This document shows positions 21,712 to 31,980 of a stretch of DNA of 64,000 nt, piece after piece (the stretch's first letter is position 1; each line of letters opens with the position of its first letter). A program made the translations under genes and the position numbers. Origin of the DNA: Hippophae tibetana. Its lineage: Eukaryota; Streptophyta; Magnoliopsida; Rosales; Elaeagnaceae. The notes beneath the pieces are model-generated. The model had not been told where the DNA came from, made no database searches, and saw only the letters and a list, made by a program, of their open reading frames with translations. The DNA lies in the NCBI GenBank assembly GCA_037013495.1, contig CM072801.1, forward strand, positions 12,200,501-12,264,500, in the 5' to 3' direction.

Positions 21712-22435
21712 GATATTATGGTAACCAAACTAGAAAATGGTGTAATAATTTTAGGACTAAATTTTTTATTTATTTTTTTTTGTGTGTTTTTAATATATAT
21801 TTATACTAAACCGGATAAAAACCATAAAATCGGTTCAAATTTGGTTTAAAAAACTTGAAAAAAATGAACCGGACGGGTGTTAGAAATCCAGAACCGGAAA
21901 AAACCGGATTCAGACCTTTAAAATAGACCGAACCGGCCAAAAATATGGAAACTGTGAAAAACCGAGAAAACCGGGTTCAACCGAACCGCTGGCCGGACCA
22001 ACCTGAGCCGAACCAAGGTGACCTGAGCCGAGCCAAGGCGCGGACCGGCTACGCCCTCGAGCCGGACCGAGCCGCGCTGCGCCGAGCCGGACCGGCCGAA
22101 CCGAACCGGATGACACGTCATCATCTTCAACCTCCAGACGGCGCGTGGGGAGCGTGGAAATTTTTCCCTCCACTTCAGGCGGCGCGTGAGGGCGCGTGGG
22201 AGGTTTTTCTTCTACTCTATTTTTACCAAAATGTTCAGAATTGTGTTTAGAGTAATCTGGTAAAATTAGGTGGGAGAAATACTGCTTAAAAAGTGATGTT
22301 TGTAATTAATATTTGTAAGGGTGTTTGAATGAAAAAAAATTTCACGAGAAAAAAATATTTTCAGAGAAAGAAATCTCTGTTTTAGAGAACAAGAGTTTCA
22401 AATTTGTATAAAGCAACGACTTGACTCTGATAACA
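21712..22435 (-). other. Retrotransposon 5' leader with GC-rich core
   Basis: This is the 724 bp between the primer site and the gag start. About 21840-22210 is strongly GC-rich and full of short ACCGG/CCGAACCG/GAGCCG variants plus repeated GGCGCGTG. The surroundings are strongly AT-rich. Several frames are open here on both strands only because stop codons are scarce at this composition. The function is unknown; packaging, dimerisation or a captured host repeat are possible readings. Confidence 0.7.
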
Positions 22436-22683
22436 TGAAGAAATCAATGTTTGAAGAAATAATCAGAAGAAGAAATAAACGTTTCATTCATATAATTTCT
22501 TGATTTGTATCGGATATTTACATTGTTTATATAGACAAATACTAATTACTATTTCACCAACCACCATGATTGAATTGTATGATTTACAGCTTGATTGGTA
22601 GGTGCCGTGTATATTGGAAAAAAATGTTTGACGTCGGTGCAGTGATTGTTGAATTGTGTTTTCAGTGTTTGTTGAATTCAACA
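22436..22683 (-). repeat. 5' LTR of near-intact Copia element
   Basis: Nearly identical to 17197-17443, differing by four substitutions and one extra A in a run near 22620. It is followed by the right target duplication AGTTA at 22684-22688. Its transcription would run leftwards, away from the transporter gene. Confidence 0.95.
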
Positions 22684-22908
22684 AGTTATGTTCCGTGTTA
22701 TCATTCTATAATGTCCATTTCCATTCAATTTAAATCATGCAAATACGGTGACACTCTCAATAAAGATATTATTCATTTTTTTTTTAAATATACTTTTTCT
22801 CTTAATTAGATTGATTTCTATGTTTTCTGTTGCTCAACGTGTACTTCATTCCTAGTATCATGCCACCTTCGAGACTTTTCACATCTTCATGCCAACATTG
22901 CTCTCTTC

Positions 22909-22914
22909 TATAAA
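22909..22914 (+). promoter_or_regulatory. Candidate TATA box of transporter gene
   Basis: TATAAA lies 108 bases upstream of the ATG at 23022 within CTTCTATAAACCCC. It implies a start of transcription near 22940 and a leader of about 80 bases. A second TATATATATA run near 22980 is closer to the ATG and less likely. Position is the only evidence. Confidence 0.4.
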
Positions 22915-23021
22915 CCCCAAAATTACTCTTTTTGTTTTAATCTCTGATACTAACCCTAATTTCAATTTCTTCTTTCTTATATATATATTCATCTTCACTC
23001 CTATTTATTCTAAAATTAAAA

Positions 23022-25211
23022 ATGGATGCTAATGTTCAACCAGAAACGGAGATCAGAAGTCCTTCTGAAATCCAAGATGGCCAAGCACTTAATGACGAAT
23101 CTATTACTAGAGAAGCTAAGATGAACAAATACACTTTTATCTGCGCTGTCTTAGCCTCCACTAACTCTGTTCTGTTGGGTTATGGTAAGTCACTTTATTT
23201 TTCTCTCTCTTTTCATTTTGTGTTTTGCAATATTCATCTTTTCATCTAGAATCGTTTCTAATAATACAAAATTACTCGTATATCTAAAAAAATAAAAAAA
23301 AAATTAAATACACGTTTAAAAAAGAAATTTATTTGAATATTTATTTAAGACTAATATTTATAGTTCATTCTATATTTTAATTTTAATTTTTAAAAATAAA
23401 AAAGACTGTATTATTAAATGACATTAAATAATCTGGCATTTTCGTTTTTCATTTGACTATTTTTAGGAAAATACATGACAGTGAAGGAAGGCATATTTTC
23501 TGTTTATCAAAGTTTGTCTTATTTGTTAGGTTGGTGTGTAGCTTATACTATCAGTTATGCTAAAATACATTAACACCAGGATTATTTTTATATCATAATA
23601 ATTTACATTTTTAATTATTATTATTTACATGTGTGTTGTATATTGATGTTACGTAATGAGCCATAGATTTAAACTCATATCTTACTCAATCATCCTATAT
23701 TTTAGTTTTAATTTTTTGAAAAAAATAACTTGTAAAGTATTTTAGGTTTAATAAAACTATTAATTTTAATGAATTTGGTGGCAGATATAGGAGTGATGAG
23801 TGGTGCAATAGTATTTATCAAAGAGAACCTAAAAATCTCATCAACCCAAGTGGAAATTTTGGTAGGAATTCTCAATGTATTCTCTTTAGTTGGATCACTT
23901 GCCTCTGGTAAAACATCAGATTACATAGGCAGGCGTTACACTATAGTCTTGGCTGCTACAACATTTTTAATAGGTGCACTCCTCATGGGCCTAGCACCAT
24001 CCTTCCCATTCCTATTGGCCGGTCGCATTATCGCCGGCATTGGTGTAGGTTATTCCCTAATGATTGCCCCGGTCTATTCTGCTGAGCTTTCTCCGGCGAT
24101 GAGGCGTGGTTTCCTCACTTCCCTTCCTGAAGTCTTTATCACTTTTGGTATATTACTTGGTTACATAATCAACTTTGCCTTGTCTAGTTTCCCACATAAC
24201 ATAAATTGGAGAATAATGCTAGGTCTAGCTGCTTTTCCATCAATTGGTATTGGTTTAGGTGCAGTGACAATGCCTGAGTCACCACGTTGGCTTATAATGA
24301 AAGGCAAATTAAGACAGGGCAAGAAGGTTTTGTTAAAAACATCATCCTCTGAGGTTGAAGCAGAGTTGAGATTTGACGAAATATGCAAGGCTGCTGGAAA
24401 AATAGTCTCGGGCTCAAGCCCAAAAAATAGTTCAGGCCCAACGCAAGGAGCCCATGAAGGTCCTAGTAATGCAAACGATTGGCATGGACAAGGGGTATGG
24501 AAGGAGCTCTTGATAAGCCCATCTCGACCTATTCGTCGGATACTCATTGCCGCCATCGGAATCAACTTCTTCATGCAAGCTTCCGGTAACGATGCAGTCA
24601 TATATTATTCACCGGAGGTGTTCAAGGCAACCGGAATTCATAACAATAAACGACTTTTTGGTGTTAATGTTATAATGGGACTTGCAAAGGCCTCCTTTGT
24701 TATGTTCTCTGCCTTTTATTTGGACCGATTTGGTAGACGACCTCTTTTATTATTGGGCACAATTGGGATGGCAATTTCACTAATTGGGCTTGGTTTGGGC
24801 TCAATTTTTTTAGAGAATTCAAGTAGCAAGCCCACTTGGGCTATAGTGTTGTGTATTATAGCAGTGTGTGCTGATGTGTCCTTTTTTTCAATCGGGCTTG
24901 GGCCTATAACATGGGTTTACTCATCAGAAATATTTCCAATGAGATTAAGGGCCCAAGGTTCGAGCATTGCTATATCGGTTAACCGATTGGTGAGTGGTTT
25001 GATATCAATGACATTTTTGACCATATCAAAGAAAATAACATTTGGGGGTATGTTTTTTGTGCTTGGAGGAATAATGGTGGTGGCTGCGGTGTTCTTTTAT
25101 TTCTTTTTGCCAGAGACCAAAGGAAAGACCTTAGAGGAAATGCATTGTCTCTTTGAAGATAAGAATATAAGTAATAGTGATAATAGGATCAATGAATTAA
25201 CTGATATGTAA
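23022..25211 (+). CDS. Polyol/monosaccharide transporter, PLT-like (two exons)
   Basis: Exons are 23022-23184 and 23785-25211. The GT-AG junction falls in the codon for Asp55 and gives GYDIGVMSGA, a conserved stretch of TM1-2 in plant polyol transporters. The product is 529 residues, normal for this family. Major facilitator sugar-porter signatures are present: IGRRYT (GRR at 103-105), PESPRWL (217-223), a long central cytoplasmic loop (about 235-295), YSSEIFPMRLRAQG and the C-terminal PETKGKTLEE (497 onward). Twelve hydrophobic segments can be picked out. The family carries polyols or monosaccharides with protons across the plasma membrane. TM7 reads FFMQASGNDAVIYYSP where relatives usually have QQASGIDAVVLYSP-like residues. 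The sequence seems closest to the divergent PLT6-like members, but that subgroup and the substrate are inference. Confidence 0.9.
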
Positions 25212-25649
25212 TTTTTGTGTATTTTTATTACTAACTTTATCAGCTTATTTCAATTTTGTTATTTTCACCATATAAACTCTATTTATGGATTCTATGGTGT
25301 GTAAATATTTTTTTGGGAAATAAAAAAAAAATTAAAACTCATAACAATAAAAATAACACCGTAATAATATTAAACAGAGTTAATTAGATGATGTTTAATA
25401 TTAAACATGTTTAAATAACCGTAATAAATTTAAACACCGTTCAAAATGAAATGATATGTCATATTTTTGTTAATTGTAAAAATATATGAGTTAAATATAG
25501 AAAAAAGGTCAACACAAGTTAATTATCTTTAAAGAAAGTGTACATTAAACTTGTACTTATTTAACGAGGCTTTATAAATCTATTATTTTTACATAAAAAG
25601 TAATAAAAATCTATTTTTGAAAAAGTTGTTAGGCACGCACCAGATACAT

Positions 25650-25701
25650 GACACGTGTCTAGTTAAGGAAGATAATATACGACACATGTCTTACACGTGT
25701 C
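25650..25701. repeat. Cluster of three G-box-like palindromes
   Basis: GACACGTGTC at 25650-25659, GACACATGTC at 25681-25690 and TACACGTGTC at 25692-25701. The first and last contain CACGTG, the core bound by bHLH and bZIP factors in plants. They lie about 440 bp after the transporter stop codon. They may be regulatory or part of a dispersed repeat; position does not decide. Confidence 0.45.
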
Positions 25702-26897
25702 TGATATCTTTTTTGAAAATGAATTTGAGCTACCGTTTATCTGTTGAATAGAAATAGTATTATTTTTGTGATTAAAAGTTTTATTAATATTAATTTTTTC
25801 ATATTTTTTTCTTGGTTTGTTTTGTTTAAGGTTTTATGTTTTTATTTTTATGCTTATAGGTTATTTTTATGCTTGCACTACCATGTACTCTTTTCATATA
25901 TTATTATTTTTGGCATAACTAAAGATAAATATTTTTTTCCCTCCGTTTCATATATAATTAAGTTTTTTTATTGATTTTATTTCTAACTCATGTGTAGATA
26001 TCAAATACATGTTTAAATTTCTATAGTTGAACAAATACTTGTAATATTTATATAATTTAATAGATTTAAAATAAAAAGTATTCATATTTTATAAAACTAC
26101 TTTTGGAACGTGCATCAGTATATAAATTGTAATTACACTAATAATGTTATTGATTTTTAAAAAAAATATTTAAATTAACATATTGTTTATAAATATTTTG
26201 CTACATAATATATTTATTTTTTATTTCATGTTTTGTGTTAATACTTTATTTAAAATACTGATATTACTTCTAAGAAAACATAAATAATATTATGTTATTT
26301 AAATTTGATAAGTATATGATAGCGTTGATTGATGTGTAATAAATAGTATTCTTCTGTAATTCTTCATTTGAAAAATGTATTTATTTTAAAAAAAATTGAT
26401 TTTTTTTGCGTGTAAAAAAAGAGTAGTTAAACAGTGAAGAGGTTTGCTTTTATTTATAATTATAAATTTTTTTTTTACTTTTTTGTGTATATAAATAAAA
26501 ATTGTATTCATTTTAAGGATATTTTAGTATTTATTTATATTTATAAATAAAAATATACTTTTTTTTATAAAAAAACAACAAAACAGTGGAGCGGGAGAAT
26601 AACTATTATATTATTCAGTTATTCATTCCTTTTATATATAGTAATAAATAATTATAAAATGTGTATTTATTTTAGAGATATTTTGGTATTTATTTGTATG
26701 TATAAATAAAAAAAGTGTATTTGTTTTAATAACATATTGATTTTTTTATGTGTATAAATAAAATTTAAATTTATTTTAAAAAGTGGTAAAATTGAAGTTA
26801 AAAAAGTAAGAAAAGAAAACATATCTGTAAGGAATATGCTCAATGCATTTGGAAGAAGAGCAATAGCATGGAGGATGACCAAAAATAGAGGTTTTTG

Positions 26898-26924
26898 ATA
26901 TATATATATATATATATATATATA
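26898..26924. repeat. (AT)n microsatellite
   Basis: Uninterrupted alternating A/T of about 27 bases. Confidence 0.85.
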
Positions 26925-29749
26925 ACGAATATGCTCAATCTATTTAAGAAATACATATTCATAACTTCATAAAAATTGAAAGATGTGTTCAGTGTTTAGG
27001 ATGAATTAAAAAGAAAACTTCACTTATAAAATTATTATTATATTAATATAATTTTTAGCTATATTAAAACACAAAATATAACAAATGGTACTAATCTAAT
27101 AACACTACTTTTTTTTTTTAACAAATATTAACGTTAGATGGTAATAAAAAATCTATTTATCCTATTTTTTTCCTTAGTTTAAGGACATAAATGTGCTTAT
27201 TATTATTATAATTATGAAGTCAGTCATTGTAATTTGCAAAAGACAACTCACATTGATACTAAAGTCAAAATATAAACGTGACACAATGACATACCCCTCT
27301 TAATTAAATGAAGAGAACTTGTATTTTTTTTAACTTGAAAAATGTATACATACATGTTTTTGTTTGACTGAATTTTATAACTTTAAAACTATATTAGTGA
27401 AAAATATCATTTAAACTATTAAATAGGTGTAGAAATATGTATATCTTCTCTCAAAAGTTAATTGGGTTTGAAATTTTGAGAAGGCTTTGGTAAAAATGAC
27501 GAGGAAATCTATGGCAAAGCAATAGTTTCTGTTTGTCACCGAGTGAAAGTTCAATTTTAAAAACTGAACCCAACAGCAATAAACTGTTTGTTAGCAATTT
27601 GGAGACATTGTGTGTGAATTAAAAGTGCAAGAGCTACACTACTTGGTATGTATTTACATTGTTGGAAGCTACTAAGACTTTTAGATGCTCTCTCGTTGAA
27701 GATTGAGAGAGAAGTTAATTTTAAGTCCAAAATCTAAATCCACTTTTGGGAAATTGAAATTCATTATACTTTAATTTTAACATGAATTAACTATTTACAT
27801 AATTTTAAATATAGTTTTTTTTTCTAAAATTATTATTTTTACATTATATAAAAAAATATATGAGTCATATTTTTACTACGTTTATATAGATATATATATT
27901 TATGTTATATAAAGAAAAAAAAACATGGATACCACATGAAAAGAAGTTAAAAATAAAAAATTACATTTATGAAAGTGATTATGTTATGTAAATACATATT
28001 TCGATATATTTTTAAACTCATATCACTTACGTATTAATAGTATTTAAATAAAATATAAAAATTACTTGCGAAATAAAATTGAGTTTAGTGTAGCATGTGC
28101 TGAATATAAAAATCAAGCCAATAGTTTACACCTTTATTTCATTTTTGTCGTTTAACTAATGGACGAGTAAGAACTAGACATGAACATGAAGACAAGGTTA
28201 ATGCTTTTCAAAAATCAATTAGGATCATTACGATCAAAAAGTAATAATATAATATTTGGAAGAAGGATCTAAAACAAGCAAAATTTGACAAATATTTTCT
28301 ATTAATTAACTCTCAATCTCACATTTCAAAATGCTGATCTGTTCTCTCTTTTCAAACTTACTACCAAGTTAAGCTCAAAATACTTAAGTTTACGTTATTG
28401 GCTTTACATGGACCAAGCTATCGAGGAGTTTGTAGTAACATTTTATCAAAATTATTTGTTTTTGATTAATTTAAATAAATTTAAATTTTTTAAATTTAAT
28501 TCAAACCTATTTGAATTCGACCCGATCGAATTTTTCAGATTAACTAAGGTTAAATTGGTATTAAAATTTATTTATAATTTATTATCATATATAAAACACG
28601 ATCTATACAAATTTAAATTTTAAATTGATATTTTTATAACAAATATTATTATTAATAGTCATAACTAAAAAAAGAATAAGAAGTATGTACGTAAAATTAT
28701 TAAAATTTAAGCTAAAATGATAATCTAATATAAATATAGTATGTATATTATTTAAATATATCATATTACAAAATAAAATATGTATTTATTTATAATTTAA
28801 TAATAATTTAGTTAAAATCAGATATAACAGATTATAAAATCAATTAATTTGAACGAATTATATAATTTTTAATTCGAATCTGATTCGACCATAAAATTTA
28901 TCAATATAATCATATCTAAATTCGATAGATCGGATCAAATTTTTCAATTTAAACAAATTAATTATATTATTTTATCATCTATACAAGGAGTTAAAAGGAA
29001 AGCTTTCTTTTAATTTTGTAATTATTTTAAAGGAAAAATGATATTAATCGTGACAAACATATACAAAATTCTATTAATATTTTTAGGAAATATTATAATT
29101 CTACTAATTATGAAAAAATATAATAAAAATATAAAAATATAAAAAAATCTCAAAAATAAACTATGTGAATACATATATGTATATCTTTTTAAAGTTTCTA
29201 CAAGTTCAAACTTATTAAGTTCAATTTTTTTGAATTACAATTAACTTAAAAAAATATACACATACATATTCAAATGTTTTATTTTTGACATTCTTTTTTA
29301 TTTTTAAATTTCTAATATATTTTTATCATAGTTAATATTATTCTACTATCTTTCAACCTTATTTTAAATATATTAACTTAGCATATTCATTACACTAATA
29401 CTATCATGTTTTTAAAATTTCTATTTGAATTCTTAAACATTAAAAGAATTATATCACAATATAATTTGCAATTTTTTCTTCTAAATTTTTAGTTGCATAT
29501 TTTATTGATTAAAATTAATCTAAATTTTTTAAATTTTTAATAAAATAATAAATAATAAACATAATAAAATTAGAAGAAATATCACAAAAATAAGATGTTT
29601 GATTATATCAACATCAAAAACGACATTATCACATTACATTCATATCATTTTTGATACTTTAGATATAGAATATGTGAGAGTTCATCTTTTTAAAAAAAAA
29701 AAATCCAACATTGAATAAATTTTTGAACATTTTTTTATTTTCATAATAG

Positions 29750-31650
29750 AATTTCAAAAAACTTAAATTCTGATTATTTAATCATAACTTTATATATCTT
29801 TTAATTAAGATTAATTTTTTGGGATAATAAATAATAGACAAAAGTATTTAATTAAGAATTAAAAACTAAAATTTCAAAATACTTTAGTTAGAATTATTTA
29901 ATCATCATTTTATAACTTTTTTTTAATGTTTTTTTAATTAAAATTAATTATTAAGAATAATAAATAATACACATAATAACTTAATTATAATTTAAAAATT
30001 ATAATTTTAATATACTTAAATTAATATTATTTAATCATCATTTCATTATTTTATTTTATAAAATTATAAAATAAAATTAGATAAAATTATTTTGGTTATA
30101 CTTCTTTAAAATTTTAATGATTTTAATTTTAATTAATTGTTTTTAGTATAATAACAGAAATAATAACTTTAAAAATTGAAAAAAAATAATAATTTGAAAA
30201 GGTTTATGTTAGGATGATTTAATTATCATTTCATAATTGTTTTTTATAAAATTAAAAATTATAGATTGTATATAATTATTTTGATCTATTTATTCAAAAT
30301 TAAATTTTCTTTAACTAAAATAAATATTTTTAGAATAATAAATTAAAAATATAATGGTTTAATTAAGAATTAAAAACTATAATTTTAAAAGAATTTAGTT
30401 ATATGATTGTTTAATTATCATTCCTTAATTTTCATTTTATAAAATTAAAAAAATTATAGATTGCATATAATTATTTTGATTATACTTGCTCGATACTATA
30501 AATTATTTTAATTAAAAATAAGTGTTTTAATAATAAAGACGAGTTAATATAATTTAATTAGAAATTAAAAACTAAAATTTCAAAAAAATTAAATTTAAAT
30601 TATTTAACCACCTATTCATATATTTTTTAATTAAAATTAATCCTTCGTGATCACAAATATTGAACATAAAATTAGAATGATAAAATATTTCAAATTATTC
30701 AATCACCCTTTTGATAAGTTCTATGACCCTTTTAGATTATTTTTAATTAAAATTAATTTATTTTGAAATAATAATAACAAACATATTGACTTACTTAGAA
30801 CATATTTGATAATGATTTTTTATTTTTTATTTTTATTTAAATAATTATTTTTATGATTTATATTTTTTTTTGTAAAATTAATGATCAATGTGTTGATAAT
30901 AATTCCACTTAGTGATTTTCAAGGTAAAATAAAAAAAATCATTTAAAAATTGTTTATTTTTTTCAAAAACTAAAAATAATGGAATGTTTTTTTTATTATT
31001 TACAAATTTTATTTTTTTTAATTATTTTCTTTCAATATGTATAAATACAAATATCATAAGATTTAATTTATACTAAAACAAATTTGGTAAAAAAAATAAA
31101 AAAAAATATAAAATCTTCTTTTTAAAAATATTTACGAATCATGCCATATTTTTGAAGTCTTTCCTTCAAAATGTGAAAATTTTGATTAAAAAATCATTTA
31201 AAAAAATCAAATCAAAATCATTATCGAACACATCATAAATTAAATACCATAATTTCAAAAGACTTATGTTATCATAATTTAATAATTATTTCTTAATTTT
31301 TCTTTTTATCAAATTAAAAAGTTATAAATTGTATATAACTATTTTGATCATACTTCTTCCAAAAAATTAATATTTTTAATTAAAATTAATTCATTTTGAA
31401 ATAATAAATAATATTCATCAAAAATTAGAATTTTAAAAGAATCTTACTTGTATTATTTAATTACGATTTTATAACTTTATTTTATATAAAATTAAAATAG
31501 TTACATAAATTCTTTTAAACTTTAATGTTCTTAATTTTTTAATAAATAAAAAATAATTTCTTAGTTTAAAATAAAAAAATTAATGTTCAATAGTCTTCAA
31601 TTTTGATTATTTAATTACAATTTCTTATTTTTTTATAAAATAGTCAACAA
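29750..31650. repeat. Degenerate tandem array, unit about 120-190 bp
   Basis: The anchor TTATTTAAT(C/T)A(T/C)(C/A)ATTT(T/C)ATA recurs near 29775, 29897, 30029, 30217, 30410, 30600, 31277, 31459 and 31606. Each is followed by variants of TTTATAAAATTAAAAATTATA, then GATTGTATATAATTATTTTGAT, then AATAATAAATAATA and AATTAAGAATTAAAAACTA. Units are diverged and about 30.75-31.25 kb is a non-repeat interruption. It has no coding potential. Confidence 0.6.
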
Positions 31651-31882
31651 TCACATAAATAAATATAAACTGCATATTATTTTTTTATAAAAAATATTTT
31701 TTTAATATTTGTTTAAAATATTCTAATATAAAAATATTATCATAAATAAAAATAATTATATTTTTAATATATAATAGTAAACTTTCATGTACAATACATA
31801 TAACGATGACTATTTGGTTTAAAGGGATAAACTAACAAAAATCTACCTTCAAATTTTTGTAGTTTATTAAAATCTACCACTT

Positions 31883-31980
31883 AATTTTTGAACATGATAA
31901 ATAATCATAAACCACTAAATTTTTGAACATGATAAATAATCATAAACCACTAAATTTTTGAACATGATAAATAATCATAA
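31883..31980. repeat. Three tandem copies of a 35-bp unit
   Basis: AATTTTTGAACATGATAAAT plus 15 further bases repeats at 31883, 31918 and 31953, essentially identical each time. It sits in intergenic DNA with no coding frame. Confidence 0.9.

Larger units (their letters stand above)
17197..22683 (-). mobile_element. Near-intact Copia LTR retrotransposon
   Basis: LTRs of 247 bp (17197-17443) and 248 bp (22436-22683) bound the element, flanked by the 5-bp target duplication AGTTA at 17192-17196 and 22684-22688. The LTRs differ by four substitutions and one A in a homopolymer, so insertion was relatively recent. The polypurine tract complement CTCCCCCTCAAG is at 17444-17455. The primer site complement ACTCTGATAACA at 22424-22435 matches initiator Met tRNA with two mismatches. 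Two long minus-strand frames together cover all Copia domains, separated by one frameshift. Its right end is 338 bp from the start codon of the polyol transporter gene. Confidence 0.95.
25212..29740. other. AT-rich intergenic DNA
   Basis: No supported gene. The transporter 3' UTR should occupy the first few hundred bases. A cluster of ACACGTGTC-like palindromes lies at 25650-25701 and an (AT)n microsatellite at 26898-26924. The open frame at 28408 is low-complexity Phe/Lys/Leu-rich sequence. I saw no transposon ends. Confidence 0.6.

Noticed and set aside
21945..22250. 101-codon plus-strand frame and two overlapping minus-strand frames in the GC-rich leader
   Set aside because: Several frames are open at once because the segment is GC-rich and stop-poor. 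The translated text is low-complexity Arg/Pro/Gly/Ala and the region is an untranslated leader of the retrotransposon.
24161..24601. 146-codon minus-strand frame inside the transporter
   Set aside because: Antisense shadow of transporter exon 2; no own motifs.
28408..28623. 71-codon plus-strand frame
   Set aside because: Phe/Lys/Leu/Asn-rich low-complexity translation of AT-rich DNA, with no motif, neighbour or leader.
31883..31980. Regular 35-bp repeats reminiscent of a CRISPR array
   Set aside because: Repeats are directly adjacent with no unique spacers, in a plant genome; simple tandem duplication explains them.
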